Shown here piece after piece: positions 52,296 through 59,707 of a stretch of DNA of 64,000 bases. Every line of letters begins with the position of its first letter. The first letter of the stretch is position 1. Both the position numbers and the translations under genes were made by a program. This DNA comes from Cryobacterium suzukii. Lineage in GTDB: Bacteria; Actinomycetota; Actinomycetes; Actinomycetales; Microbacteriaceae. The stretch is taken from the NCBI RefSeq assembly GCF_004403185.1, contig NZ_SOHJ01000014.1, forward strand, positions 62,001 through 126,000, read 5' to 3'. Under the pieces are notes generated by a model that saw nothing but the letters and a program-made list of their open reading frames with translations, was not told where the DNA came from and searched no databases.

Positions 52296-52322
52296 GTGAT
52301 CAATCGATACCCAGCACGATGA
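52296..52322 (+). CDS. Leaderless eight-codon upstream ORF
   Basis: GTG-ATC-AAT-CGA-TAC-CCA-GCA-CGA-TGA, peptide MINRYPAR. The stop codon TGA overlaps the ATG of the sugar transporter (ATGA). The transporter start has no recognisable ribosome site, so ribosomes that load on the 5' GTG could reinitiate on it. The peptide itself may matter only as a device for coupling. Confidence 0.45.
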   Translation: MINRYPAR

Positions 52323-53779
52323 ACGCGTCCACGAAGCCGACTGACCTCGCACCCGGATCGAACAGAAAAGTCATCGCGCTGGCCGTCGCCGGTGCTCTCG
52401 GCGGATTTCTATTCGGGTTCGACTCCTCGGTTATTAACGGGGCCGTCAACGCGGTTCAGGAGGAATTCGGGCTGAACGCTACCCTCACCGGTTTCGCGGT
52501 GGCCTGCGCGCTGCTCGGCGCGGCAGCCGGTGCGTTCTTCGGGGGCCGCTTCGCCGACCGCTACGGGCGCATTCCCATGATGGTGCTCGGCGGCGTGGTG
52601 TTTCTGGTCAGCTCGATCGGCTCAGGTTTCGCGTTCGGCGTCGTTGACCTGATCATCTGGCGAATCATCGGCGGGCTCGGTATCGGTCTCGCATCTGTCG
52701 TCGCACCGGCTTATATCGCTGAAATTTCACCGCGGCACATGCGCGGACGACTCGGCTCCCTCCAACAGCTTGCGATCACGCTCGGTATCTTCACCGCGCT
52801 ACTCTCCGACGCCGTTTTCGCCGAGAGTGCGGGCGGAGCCGCCGGCGAGTTCTGGTTCGGACTGGAAGCCTGGCGCTGGATGTTCCTCGCCGGCGCCGTG
52901 CCGGCCGTCGTCTATGGCGGCATCGCATTCATCCTGCCGGAATCCCCGCGTTTCCTCATTCTCAAAGACAAAGAAGCGGATGCCCGCGCCGTGTTCACCC
53001 GCCTCTGGCCGAGCGGGGACGTCGACCGGGAGATTCGCGACATGCGTCGCTCGATCGAGGTCGATGCGCGGTCGCAGAAGTCTGGGTCTCTGCGAGGCAG
53101 TACCTTCGGGCTCAAGCCCATTGTCTGGGTCGGCATCATTTTGTCGGTGTTCCAGCAGTTCGTCGGTATCAACGTGATCTTCTACTACTCGACCACCCTG
53201 TGGAGCGCGGTGGGCTTCGAGGAATCGAACTCGCTGACCATCTCGGTGATCACCTCGGTGACCAACATTCTGGTCACCCTCGTCGCAATCGCCCTGGTCG
53301 ACCGGATCGGCCGGCGGCCGATCCTATTGGCCGGCTCCATCGGCATGACGGTGTCGCTGGCAACGATGGCGGCGGCGTTCAGCCAGTCGGTCACGGTCGA
53401 CGGCGCGCTCAGCCTGCCGGGCGCCTGGGCGCCGATCGCGCTCGTTGCCGCAAACCTGTTCGTGATCTCCTTCGGAGCCTCGTGGGGACCGGTGGTGTGG
53501 GTGCTCCTCGGGGAGATGTTCCCCAACTCGATTCGCGCCAAGGCCCTCGGGCTGGCCGCAGCCGCCCAATGGATCGCAAACTTCTTGATCACGGTCAGCT
53601 TTCCGCCGATGGCGGATGCTTCTCTGCCCATCACCTACGCACTGTACGCCCTGTTCGCCGGACTGTCCTTCTGGTTCGTGCTGCGTAAGGTACCCGAAAC
53701 CAATGGGATGTCGCTGGAGGAAGCAGACACTCTGTTACCCCCGAAGAACTCGGCGCGGAAGGCCACCTCCGCCAGCTAG
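52319..53779 (+). CDS. Sugar-porter MFS transporter
   Basis: 486-residue, 12-helix transporter of the sugar porter family (proton-sugar symport likely). Signatures: GGFLFGFDSSVINGA in helix 1, GRFADRYGRIPMM, the APAYIAEISPRHMRGRL motif after helix 4, and QQFVGINVIFYYS in helix 7; VPETNGMSLEE closes the last helix. The closest known pattern is the xylose/arabinose/glucose group, but the sugar is not assignable. It follows an eight-codon ORF whose stop overlaps its ATG. Confidence 0.9.
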   Translation: MNASTKPTDLAPGSNRKVIALAVAGALGGFLFGFDSSVINGAVNAVQEEFGLNATLTGFAVACALLGAAAGAFFGGRFADRYGRIPMMVLGGVVFLVSSIGSGFAFGVVDLIIWRIIGGLGIGLASVVAPAYIAEISPRHMRGRLGSLQQLAITLGIFTALLSDAVFAESAGGAAGEFWFGLEAWRWMFLAGAVPAVVYGGIAFILPESPRFLILKDKEADARAVFTRLWPSGDVDREIRDMRRSIEVDARSQKSGSLRGSTFGLKPIVWVGIILSVFQQFVGINVIFYYSTTLWSAVGFEESNSLTISVITSVTNILVTLVAIALVDRIGRRPILLAGSIGMTVSLATMAAAFSQSVTVDGALSLPGAWAPIALVAANLFVISFGASWGPVVWVLLGEMFPNSIRAKALGLAAAAQWIANFLITVSFPPMADASLPITYALYALFAGLSFWFVLRKVPETNGMSLEEADTLLPPKNSARKATSAS

Positions 53780-53782
53780 GCA

Positions 53783-53802
53783 TTTAAGCACTCGTACTTA
53801 AA
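53783..53802. repeat. Imperfect palindrome after the transporter gene
   Basis: TTTAAGCAC and GTACTTAAA pair with one mismatch around TC. It lies 3 bp after the transporter stop. It could be a weak terminator or an operator for the next gene. Confidence 0.35.
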
Positions 53803-53857
53803 CAGTGCGCGGCGATACCCACAAGCCCCCGAACGGGCTGTCGCGATGCGATCGGTT

Positions 53858-53866
53858 TGTGGATAA
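53858..53866 (-). promoter_or_regulatory. Isolated DnaA-box-like 9-mer
   Basis: Perfect TTATCCACA on the minus strand, 31 bp before the BRCT-protein start codon. Only one copy is present, so it is not an origin. A role in control of the next gene is speculative. Confidence 0.25.
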
Positions 53867-53896
53867 CTTCACAGGACAAGATTGTGGAGTGTGACC

Positions 53897-55135
53897 ATGC
53901 CCGAACGTGGATACGCCGTTATAAGTTTGAAAACTACTGGACTGTTCCCGTATCAACGGGATCGGGTCGTCGAGGTCGCAGTGGTGCACCTCGACGAGGG
54001 TGGTCACATTGCTGCGCGCTGGGAAACCGTTGTGAACCCCGGAAGCAACGCCGGGGACGTGGCGATTCACGGCGTCAGCACGGCCGAACTCCTGCGCGCG
54101 CCGACGTTCGAGCAGATTGCACCGCGCCTGGTCGACCTGCTTCGTGGCCGAGTATTGGTGACGCACAACGCCCAGTTCGTCACCGGATTTCTCATGCGCG
54201 AGTTCGAGCTGATTGGTTATGCTCCCGGCCGTGGACTTGAGGCCGTCTGCACCATGCACCTGGCCCGCACCTATCTGCCGGGGGCTGGTCGGCTGCTGGT
54301 CGATTGTTGTGCTGCCTACGACATCGAAATCGAGCCCGGACCGGGCGCCCTGGTGCAGGCCGTGGCCTGTGCGAGCCTTCTGGCCGCCTACGTGCACGGT
54401 TCGCCCAGCGTCGCACCGTGGATCAACGCTCTCGACCGCGCCGAGCGATCCGCCTGGCCGAGACTCGCCGCTGCCACCGACGCAGAGTGGGTGCAGCGCG
54501 ACCCGTCAATACCTGAGGAGACGGAGGCGACGCCGAGCTTCCTGGCCCGGGCGGCCGTGAAACTCCCCGACTACACCGGCCCCGAGGAACACCTCGACTA
54601 CCTGGCCCTGCTTGATTTGTGCCTGCTCGATCATGTTCTCTCGGCTCAGGAAACACGTGAACTTCGGGTCCTGTCCGAATTTTGCGGCATCAGTGCCACG
54701 GATTGCACGGCGCTGCATCGCCGGTACTTTGAGGACCTCGTGCGGGTTGCCTGGTCGGGCGAAGCTCTCAGCGTCGCGGATTCCGCTGATCTGATCGCGG
54801 TTGCCCGCATGCTCGATATCGCTCCAGACGTCGTTGCCGCAGCACTGGCGGCACCCGCTTCGGTGGTACAGCTACCGATCATTTCGATCGACACCGTGCT
54901 GCTGGAGCAGGGCGACATAGTCGTGCTCACCGGTGACATGGCGCGTGCCCGCTCCGACTGGGGCCGGGAACTGGTCGCACGGGGGTTGTCCCTGGGTACG
55001 GCGGTCACCCTGCGCACTCGGCTTCTCGTTGCCGCCGACCCCGCTTCGATCACCGGCAAGACCGGCAAGGCGCGGGACTACGGCATTCCGATCGTCTCCG
55101 AATTCGGCCTGCGCTCTCTCATCGGAGTGCGCTGA
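53897..55135 (+). CDS. Catalytically dead DnaQ-like exonuclease with BRCT-like C-terminus
   Basis: 412-residue protein with the overall plan of the actinobacterial DnaQ-type exonuclease-BRCT family. Motif I, normally DxETTGL, reads SLKTTGL (Ser10, Lys12). Motif II, normally HNxxFD, reads HNAQFV (Val95). Motif III, normally HxxLxDA, reads PGALVQA (Pro149, Gln154). All five DEDDh positions are thus replaced while the surrounding fold is kept. The C-terminal 75 residues (GDIVVLTGDMARARSDW, RLLVAADPASITGKTGKA) look like a BRCT domain. The reading frame is long and intact, so it is probably a functional non-enzyme. GGAG precedes ATG 53897. Confidence 0.8.
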   Translation: MPERGYAVISLKTTGLFPYQRDRVVEVAVVHLDEGGHIAARWETVVNPGSNAGDVAIHGVSTAELLRAPTFEQIAPRLVDLLRGRVLVTHNAQFVTGFLMREFELIGYAPGRGLEAVCTMHLARTYLPGAGRLLVDCCAAYDIEIEPGPGALVQAVACASLLAAYVHGSPSVAPWINALDRAERSAWPRLAAATDAEWVQRDPSIPEETEATPSFLARAAVKLPDYTGPEEHLDYLALLDLCLLDHVLSAQETRELRVLSEFCGISATDCTALHRRYFEDLVRVAWSGEALSVADSADLIAVARMLDIAPDVVAAALAAPASVVQLPIISIDTVLLEQGDIVVLTGDMARARSDWGRELVARGLSLGTAVTLRTRLLVAADPASITGKTGKARDYGIPIVSEFGLRSLIGVR

Positions 55136-55270
55136 CCGCGTCTATTCGTGGTGTGAGCCGAAGCCGGCCGATATTTTCTCACGCGGCCGAACTGCCAGGC
55201 GGCGAGGGCGATGATCCAGGCGAGGGCCAACGTGGCGACCACCGCAAAACCTACGTTCCCCGGGTCGGCA

Positions 55271-55657
55271 CTAACGCCGGCGCGGGGCGACCTTCTCGGC
55301 GCACATCATGCAGAGGTCGGCGGCCGGTTTGATCTCCAGTCGGCCCTCGGGGATGCGCTCACCGCAGTGTACGCACAGGCCGAAGGTGCCGTCGACGATG
55401 CGCTGCAGAGCCCGATCGATGGCCGCGAGCTCTTCGACGGCCTCACCCTGGAACCTCGACATGCGTGACCATTCGGTGCGCAGCGAGGAGGCCTCAGCGT
55501 CGTGGGCGCCATCGGCCGAGCCGTCGCTGCGGGAACTCTGCACGCGGGCATTGGTGTCGGCGAGGCGCTGGGACTCGACGGTCAGTTCGCGGCGGCGTTC
55601 AGCGAGAGCGGTCTCGAAGGCGTGCAGTTGTGCGGGGTCAAAGGGAGAAACGGTCAT
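55271..55657 (-). CDS. TraR/DksA-type zinc finger protein
   Basis: 128-residue protein: an N-terminal helical hairpin (QLHAFETALAERRRELTVES onward) and a C-terminal four-Cys zinc finger, CVHCGER and DLCMMC. Family members bind RNA polymerase's secondary channel; actinobacterial ones include RbpA-independent DksA-like factors. The tip of the coiled coil lacks an obvious DxxDxA motif. ATG 55657 is used; an in-frame GTG at 55672 is possible. It begins a few bases after the RNase HI stop and is co-transcribed. The 135 bp that follow, to 55136, show no clear gene. Confidence 0.8.
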   Translation of the reverse strand: MTVSPFDPAQLHAFETALAERRRELTVESQRLADTNARVQSSRSDGSADGAHDAEASSLRTEWSRMSRFQGEAVEELAAIDRALQRIVDGTFGLCVHCGERIPEGRLEIKPAADLCMMCAEKVAPRRR

Positions 55658-55675
55658 GTTCCATGGTCCCACGGC

Positions 55676-56482
55676 TCAGATCTGGCCGCGCAGGTACTCC
55701 TCGATCGTCACTCCGCGGGCTGCAGCGCGCTGCACCAGACGCCGGTGTTCCTCGGCGCTGAGCGAGAGCGTCACCCGGTGCCGCTCGCTCGTGCCGCGCA
55801 TCGCGTCGGGGCCGTGCGGGTCGGTGAGCTCGCGGTGGTCCTCGCCGATATCGTCACCAATATCGTCACCGAGGTCGTCGAACGAGAACAGCTCGTCGTG
55901 TGGGTAGGCTGTGGCCCGCTCGGTGACCCGGCCAGTGGGAAGTGTGGGCGAGCCAGAGGCACTCTGGCCGACGGATACCGCAACTCGCGCCCGCACCACT
56001 GGTTCGGCTACCGCAGAAGCCCCGGCAAAACCCGGCCCGGCCGGTGCCGATCGGCCACGCTGAAACGCCTCGGCCGCGCCGCGCGCACGCTCATCGGCAG
56101 CCTCGTTGAGCGGATGCCCGACGTGACCCTTGACCCACTCGAACCTGTATCGGCGCCCGGCGATGGCTTCATCGATCTCCTTCAGCAGGTCGAGGTTCAT
56201 GACCGGTTTGCCATCGCCCTTGCGCCAGCCCTTGGCCTTCCAGCCCTTCATCCACTTGGTGACCGAGTTGATCACGTACTGGCTGTCGCACAGCACCAAA
56301 AGATCGTCGTCGATGTGCGCGGTGGCGCGAAATAGCTCGAGCACGGCCTTCAACTCGCCCTGATTGTTCGTGGCGTGCTTCCAGCCACCAGCGGCCCAGC
56401 AGGAATCGTCGACGTACCAGGCCCAGCCGGCTGGTCCGGGGTTTCCGAGGGCAGAACCGTCGGCGGCGGCGGTGATCGTCAT
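55676..56482 (-). CDS. rnhA: Ribonuclease HI with C-terminal ribbon-helix-helix-like extension
   Basis: Degrades RNA in RNA-DNA hybrids. 268 residues. The catalytic acids are Asp8 (AADGSALGNPGPAGW), Glu43 (NNQGELKAVL), Asp66 (LCDSQYVIN) and Asp130 (NEAADERARG). The RNase domain ends near 150. A disordered linker with repeated DDIG acidic units follows (about 195-222). Residues 234-268 (RHRVTLSLSAEEHRRLV ... GVTIEEYLRGQI) look like a CopG/Arc-type DNA-binding segment. I chose ATG 56482, which has GAAAGG upstream. Confidence 0.87.
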   Translation of the reverse strand: MTITAAADGSALGNPGPAGWAWYVDDSCWAAGGWKHATNNQGELKAVLELFRATAHIDDDLLVLCDSQYVINSVTKWMKGWKAKGWRKGDGKPVMNLDLLKEIDEAIAGRRYRFEWVKGHVGHPLNEAADERARGAAEAFQRGRSAPAGPGFAGASAVAEPVVRARVAVSVGQSASGSPTLPTGRVTERATAYPHDELFSFDDLGDDIGDDIGEDHRELTDPHGPDAMRGTSERHRVTLSLSAEEHRRLVQRAAARGVTIEEYLRGQI

Positions 56483-56598
56483 ATGCGGGCCTTTCAAACA
56501 GCGGATGCGCGGGCGCAGGTCGTCTAATTCTGCCACCCTCGACCTGCGCTGCCCGAATCACCGGACCCCAGAGCGGAATGTGTCCGTCAGGTAACGCC

Positions 56599-56800
56599 AT
56601 GTCTGAACACAGCACATCTGAAACGCGAAGCCCCGAGCACATCGTGCTCGTCGGGTACGGCCCGGTGGGGGGCCCGCGGAGCGGATGCCGCCACCCTCGA
56701 CACCAACGGCGCCCGCTCCCGCGCGGGGTCACCGTGCTGCGCGACCTCGATGACGCCCAGCGGCCACCCGAGCTGGCACCGGATGTGGCGGGTGCAAAAT
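56599..56800 (+). pseudogene. Probable remnant of a FAD/NAD(P)-dependent oxidoreductase (nirB-like)
   Basis: MSEHSTSETRSPEHIVLVGY starts like the N-terminus of NirB-type nitrite reductases, with the dinucleotide motif GYGPVG. The frame then turns into Arg/Pro-rich nonsense and recovers VTVLRDLDDAQR (about 56728-56763), which resembles the VxxLRxLDDAxxL segment found about 100 residues further on in that family. Nothing recognisable follows. An internal deletion and loss of the 3' end would explain this. The rest of the gap to 56981 holds only AT-rich sequence and the tatA promoter region. Confidence 0.4.
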
Positions 56801-56981
56801 GCGCATCGGCGAGGTTCTCGAACGCTTCGCAACGTTCGGGTCTACGCCCTGACAGCGTGAATTCTATCGCCGGGACGAAGAAATATCTTACAGGCGAAAA
56901 AAATGATGAGATTTACCCGGTTTTATCTCCGGTGAGACCGTTACACTGCTGCACGACCGACTCACTAGAGGGAGAAATCGC

Positions 56982-57263
56982 ATGCTGAGCAACCTGACCG
57001 GATGGCATTTCCTAATTATTCTCGTCGTGATCCTGCTGTTGTTCGGCGCACCGAAACTGCCGGGGCTCGCCCGCAGTCTCGGTCAGTCCATGAAGATTTT
57101 CAAAAGCGAGATCACCCCGGAACGCACCGACGACGGTACGCCCGTTAGTTCGGCCGACAGCGCTCGCGCCGACAGTGCTCGCGCCGACAGTGCTCGCGCC
57201 GACAGTGCTCGCGCCGACATTCCTCGCGCAGACTCGAGCGGCACGCCGAACCCGAAAGCCTAG
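56982..57263 (+). CDS. tatA: Twin-arginine translocase subunit TatA
   Basis: 93-residue pore-forming subunit: a single N-terminal helix (LTGWHFLIILVVILLLFG), the hinge APKLPGLARSLGQSMKIFKSE and an amphipathic helix. The C-terminal tail is unusual, with five tandem ADSAR-type pentapeptides coded by 15-bp DNA repeats. GAGGGAGA precedes ATG 56982. tatC begins 6 bp after the stop. Confidence 0.93.
   Translation: MLSNLTGWHFLIILVVILLLFGAPKLPGLARSLGQSMKIFKSEITPERTDDGTPVSSADSARADSARADSARADSARADIPRADSSGTPNPKA
57153..57236 (+). repeat. 15-bp tandem repeat in the tatA tail
   Basis: Units GCCGACAGTGCTCGC start at 57153, 57168, 57183, 57198 and 57213, with a degenerate sixth from 57228. Copies two to four are identical; copies one and five differ by one to three bases. 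Each unit codes for Ala-Asp-Ser-Ala-Arg and keeps the frame. Confidence 0.92.
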
Positions 57264-57269
57264 GAAATC

Positions 57270-58067
57270 GTGGTGGTGGAGGGCGTGCGTACCGCGCCCG
57301 CCAAGAAAAAGATGTCGCTTGGGCAGCACCTGCTTGAGCTGCGCAAGCGACTCTTTCTCGCCGCTGCGGGCATCCTCGTCGGTGCCATTGCCGGCTGGTT
57401 GCTTTCCGGCTTCGTCTGGGATGGTCTGCGCGAGCCGATCTACGCCATCGTCCGCGCCCAGAACCGCAATGCGCAGATCAATTACCCAGATATCACGAGC
57501 GCGTTTGACCTCAAACTGCGCATCTCCTTCTACGTCGGACTGATCGTCTCGAGCCCGATGTGGCTGTATCAGGTCTTTGCTTTTCTGATGCCCGGTCTGA
57601 CGCGCAAAGAGAAGCAATACACCTTCGGGTTCTTTTTTTCGGCCGTACCGCTGTTCCTGATCGGGTGCGCGTCCGGCTGGTTTGTGTTGCCGCACGTCGT
57701 TGAACTCATGACGAGTTTCGCGCCCCAGCAGGACGCCGCGCTGATTAATGCGGGAAATTACTTCGACTTCGTGCTCAAACTGATGATTGCCATCGGGATC
57801 GCGTTCGTCCTGCCGGTATTTATTGTGTTGTTGAACTTTGCCGGGGTGATCAGTGCCAGCTCGATTATCAAATCCTGGCGTCTGGCCATCCTGGTGATCG
57901 TCCTGTTCACGGCCATTGCAACCCCGGCGGCCGATGTCGTGTCCATGTTCCTGCTCGCCGTGCCGATGGTGGTGCTCTATTTCACCGCCTACGGAATTGC
58001 TCTGCTTCACGACCGCCGTGTCGCCCGCCGGGTGCCGCGAGTGGGTGCAGACGGCCTGCTGCTCTAA
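57270..58067 (+). CDS. tatC: Twin-arginine translocase subunit TatC
   Basis: 265-residue signal-peptide receptor of the Tat pathway with six membrane helices. Typical elements are MSLGQHLLELRKRL at the N-terminus, SSPMWLYQVFAFLMPGLTRKEK, and the conserved acidic outer region before helix 5. GTG 57270 follows AGGAAA. It forms an operon with tatA, and a Tat-dependent protein is encoded next. Confidence 0.95.
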   Translation: MVVEGVRTAPAKKKMSLGQHLLELRKRLFLAAAGILVGAIAGWLLSGFVWDGLREPIYAIVRAQNRNAQINYPDITSAFDLKLRISFYVGLIVSSPMWLYQVFAFLMPGLTRKEKQYTFGFFFSAVPLFLIGCASGWFVLPHVVELMTSFAPQQDAALINAGNYFDFVLKLMIAIGIAFVLPVFIVLLNFAGVISASSIIKSWRLAILVIVLFTAIATPAADVVSMFLLAVPMVVLYFTAYGIALLHDRRVARRVPRVGADGLLL

Positions 58068-58283
58068 TCTGCAACCGCTCCGACTCGAAGATTTCACCGG
58101 AACTGCACGCAAGTTCGGCGCGCTCAAATAGCGCAGACACGGGCTCATGCATAAAAGTGAGATTTATTCTTATCGTTTGCTTACAACCTTTGTCCACCCC
58201 TGCACGAAATTGATTTGCAAGGGTACGTTACCGATGTTACTGAGCCACCCCCGGCACGTTCACTTACCGTCAGGAGAACCAGG

Positions 58284-59237
58284 ATGTTTGATCAGGGATT
58301 TATTACCAATGCCATCAATCGCAGTGCGGAGAATTCTTCGGATCGCCGAAACTTTCTTCGGGCGGCGGGCGTGGCTGGCTTCGGTGTAGGGGCAGCGGTG
58401 CTTGCTACCGGCGGTCCGGCAATGGCTGTCGATTCCACCGGACCGGCAGAGGCACCGAGCGATGCGGCCATTTTGAACTTCGCCCTCAACCTCGAATACC
58501 TCGAGGCCGAGTTCTACCTGCGGGCAACGACCGGCCAGGGCCTGCCCGACAGCATGACGACGGGAACCGGTACGCGCGGCGGTGTGACCGGCGGGCGCAT
58601 GGTGCACTTCAAGACCTCAATCATCAAGAAGTACGCCGATGAAATCGCCGCCGACGAGAAGGCCCACGTGGCCTTCCTGCGGTCCGCACTGGGCAGCGCG
58701 AAGGTGTCTCGCCCGAAGATCAACCTCGACGCGAGCTTCACGGCTGCTGCCCAGGCGGCCGGTCTGGTCAAGCCCGGCCAGAAATTCGACGTGTACGCCA
58801 ACGAGGCGAACTTCCTCTTCGGGGCGTTCATCTTCGAGGACGTCGGAGTCACCGCGTACAAGGGTGCCGCGCCGCTGATCACGAACAAGACATTCCTCGA
58901 AGCGGCCGCCGGGCTGCTTGCGGTCGAGGCATATCACGCCGGTGTCATCCGCAGCACGCTGTACGCACTCGGCATCGCGCTTCCCTCGGTATACACGACC
59001 GCGCAGGCGATCTCCAATTTGCGCGACGCCGTCGATGGCCCGACCGATCTTGATCAGGGCATTGGCAACGCGTCGAAGGCGAACCTGGTGCCGACAGACG
59101 CCAACGGCCTGGTCTACAGCCGCAGTGCCGCCCAGGTGCTCAACATCACCTACCTGAATGCGGCGCCGGTGAAGTCGGGCGGGTTCTTCCCGGCCGGTGT
59201 GAACGGTGTCATCAACACCAGTGGGGCCAACGGCTAG
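58284..59237 (+). CDS. Tat-exported ferritin-like domain protein
   Basis: 317-residue protein. It begins with a twin-arginine signal (SSDRRNFLRAAGVAGFGVGA, cleavage probably after AMA near 50). The mature part has the ferritin-like pattern of carboxylates: NLEYLEAEFYLRAT, ADEIAADEKAHVAFLR and AVEAYHAGVIRS, matching the family of desiccation-related ferritin-like proteins. It may bind iron or act as an extracellular oxidoreductase; the role is unproven. GGAGAACC precedes ATG 58284. It lies about 215 bp after tatC behind an AT-rich upstream region. Confidence 0.8.
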   Translation: MFDQGFITNAINRSAENSSDRRNFLRAAGVAGFGVGAAVLATGGPAMAVDSTGPAEAPSDAAILNFALNLEYLEAEFYLRATTGQGLPDSMTTGTGTRGGVTGGRMVHFKTSIIKKYADEIAADEKAHVAFLRSALGSAKVSRPKINLDASFTAAAQAAGLVKPGQKFDVYANEANFLFGAFIFEDVGVTAYKGAAPLITNKTFLEAAAGLLAVEAYHAGVIRSTLYALGIALPSVYTTAQAISNLRDAVDGPTDLDQGIGNASKANLVPTDANGLVYSRSAAQVLNITYLNAAPVKSGGFFPAGVNGVINTSGANG

Positions 59238-59265
59238 GAAACTCAGGCGTTACCTGGCGCAGGAG

Positions 59266-59309
59266 TAGCGTCGCTGCGCGGGAGGTAGAACTCCCGCGCA
59301 GCGGCGCTA
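59266..59309 (+). terminator. Long hairpin after the ferritin-like gene
   Basis: Nearly perfect 19-bp stem with the core CGCTGCGCGGGAG, loop GTAGAA and CTCCCGCGCAGCG. It starts 29 bp after the stop. No T run. Confidence 0.7.
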
Positions 59310-59325
59310 TTCCCGCACACCGCCT

Positions 59326-59362
59326 GGCGGGGGAGTTCTGGTCACACCAGAACTCCCCCGCC
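59326..59362. terminator. Second hairpin in the same gap
   Basis: Perfect 16-bp stem GGCGGGGGAGTTCTGG, loop TCACA, and its complement. Probably part of a bidirectional termination zone between the ferritin-like gene and the molybdoenzyme gene. Confidence 0.65.
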
Positions 59363-59389
59363 GTGGCGTAACCCCCGCGCATCGCGGTG

Positions 59390-59557
59390 TCGCCTGGCTC
59401 TCCTGCGCGGCAGGACCCGCGCCCGACGGGATCAGCGGGGCTGAGTAAGCGCCCCGCATCCGCTCAACGGGCATCGCCTGGCTCTCCTGCGCGGCAGGAC
59501 CCGCGCCCGACGGGATCAGCGGGGCTGAGTAAGCGCCCCGCATCCGCTCAACGGGCA
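59390..59557. repeat. Exact 84-bp tandem duplication
   Basis: Two identical 84-bp copies (59390-59473 and 59474-59557), each starting TCGCCTGGCTCTCCTGCGCG. Each copy holds small palindromes such as GCGGGGC...GCCCCGC. It lies in the 470-bp gap 59238-59707, where I see hairpins but no convincing gene. A minus-strand frame through it would code for 28-residue repeats but is probably not translated. Confidence 0.85.
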
Positions 59558-59707
59558 TCGCGGCGGGGCGACGGCGCACGCTCATTCGGATGCCGGTGCT
59601 GCTATCCGATCACGGGCCAGGTCGTACCGTGTTCCGTGTGGTGCCCCAATTTACGGGGCGGGCACCGGTTTGGTGGCGGGCGCATGTTCTAGCCTGCGCC
59701 GCGCAGG

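Noticed and set aside
53780-53896. Replication origin suggested by a DnaA box and AT-rich palindrome
   Set aside because: Only one box is present and dnaA, dnaN or parAB are not nearby.
55136-55270. Short minus-strand frame with a membrane-helix-like stretch (VGFAVVATLALAWIIALAAW)
   Set aside because: No start codon precedes the helix in frame and the frame continues antisense into the exonuclease-like gene.
57153-59557. Possible CRISPR array from regularly repeated units
   Set aside because: The tatA 15-bp units and the 84-bp duplication are back-to-back with no unique spacers, and no cas genes are present.
59307-59585. Minus-strand frame with two 28-residue repeats (MPVERMRGAYSAPLIPSG type)
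   Set aside because: It arises from the 84-bp DNA duplication, crosses a terminator hairpin, and has no promoter or ribosome site. Kept as a repeat, not a gene.
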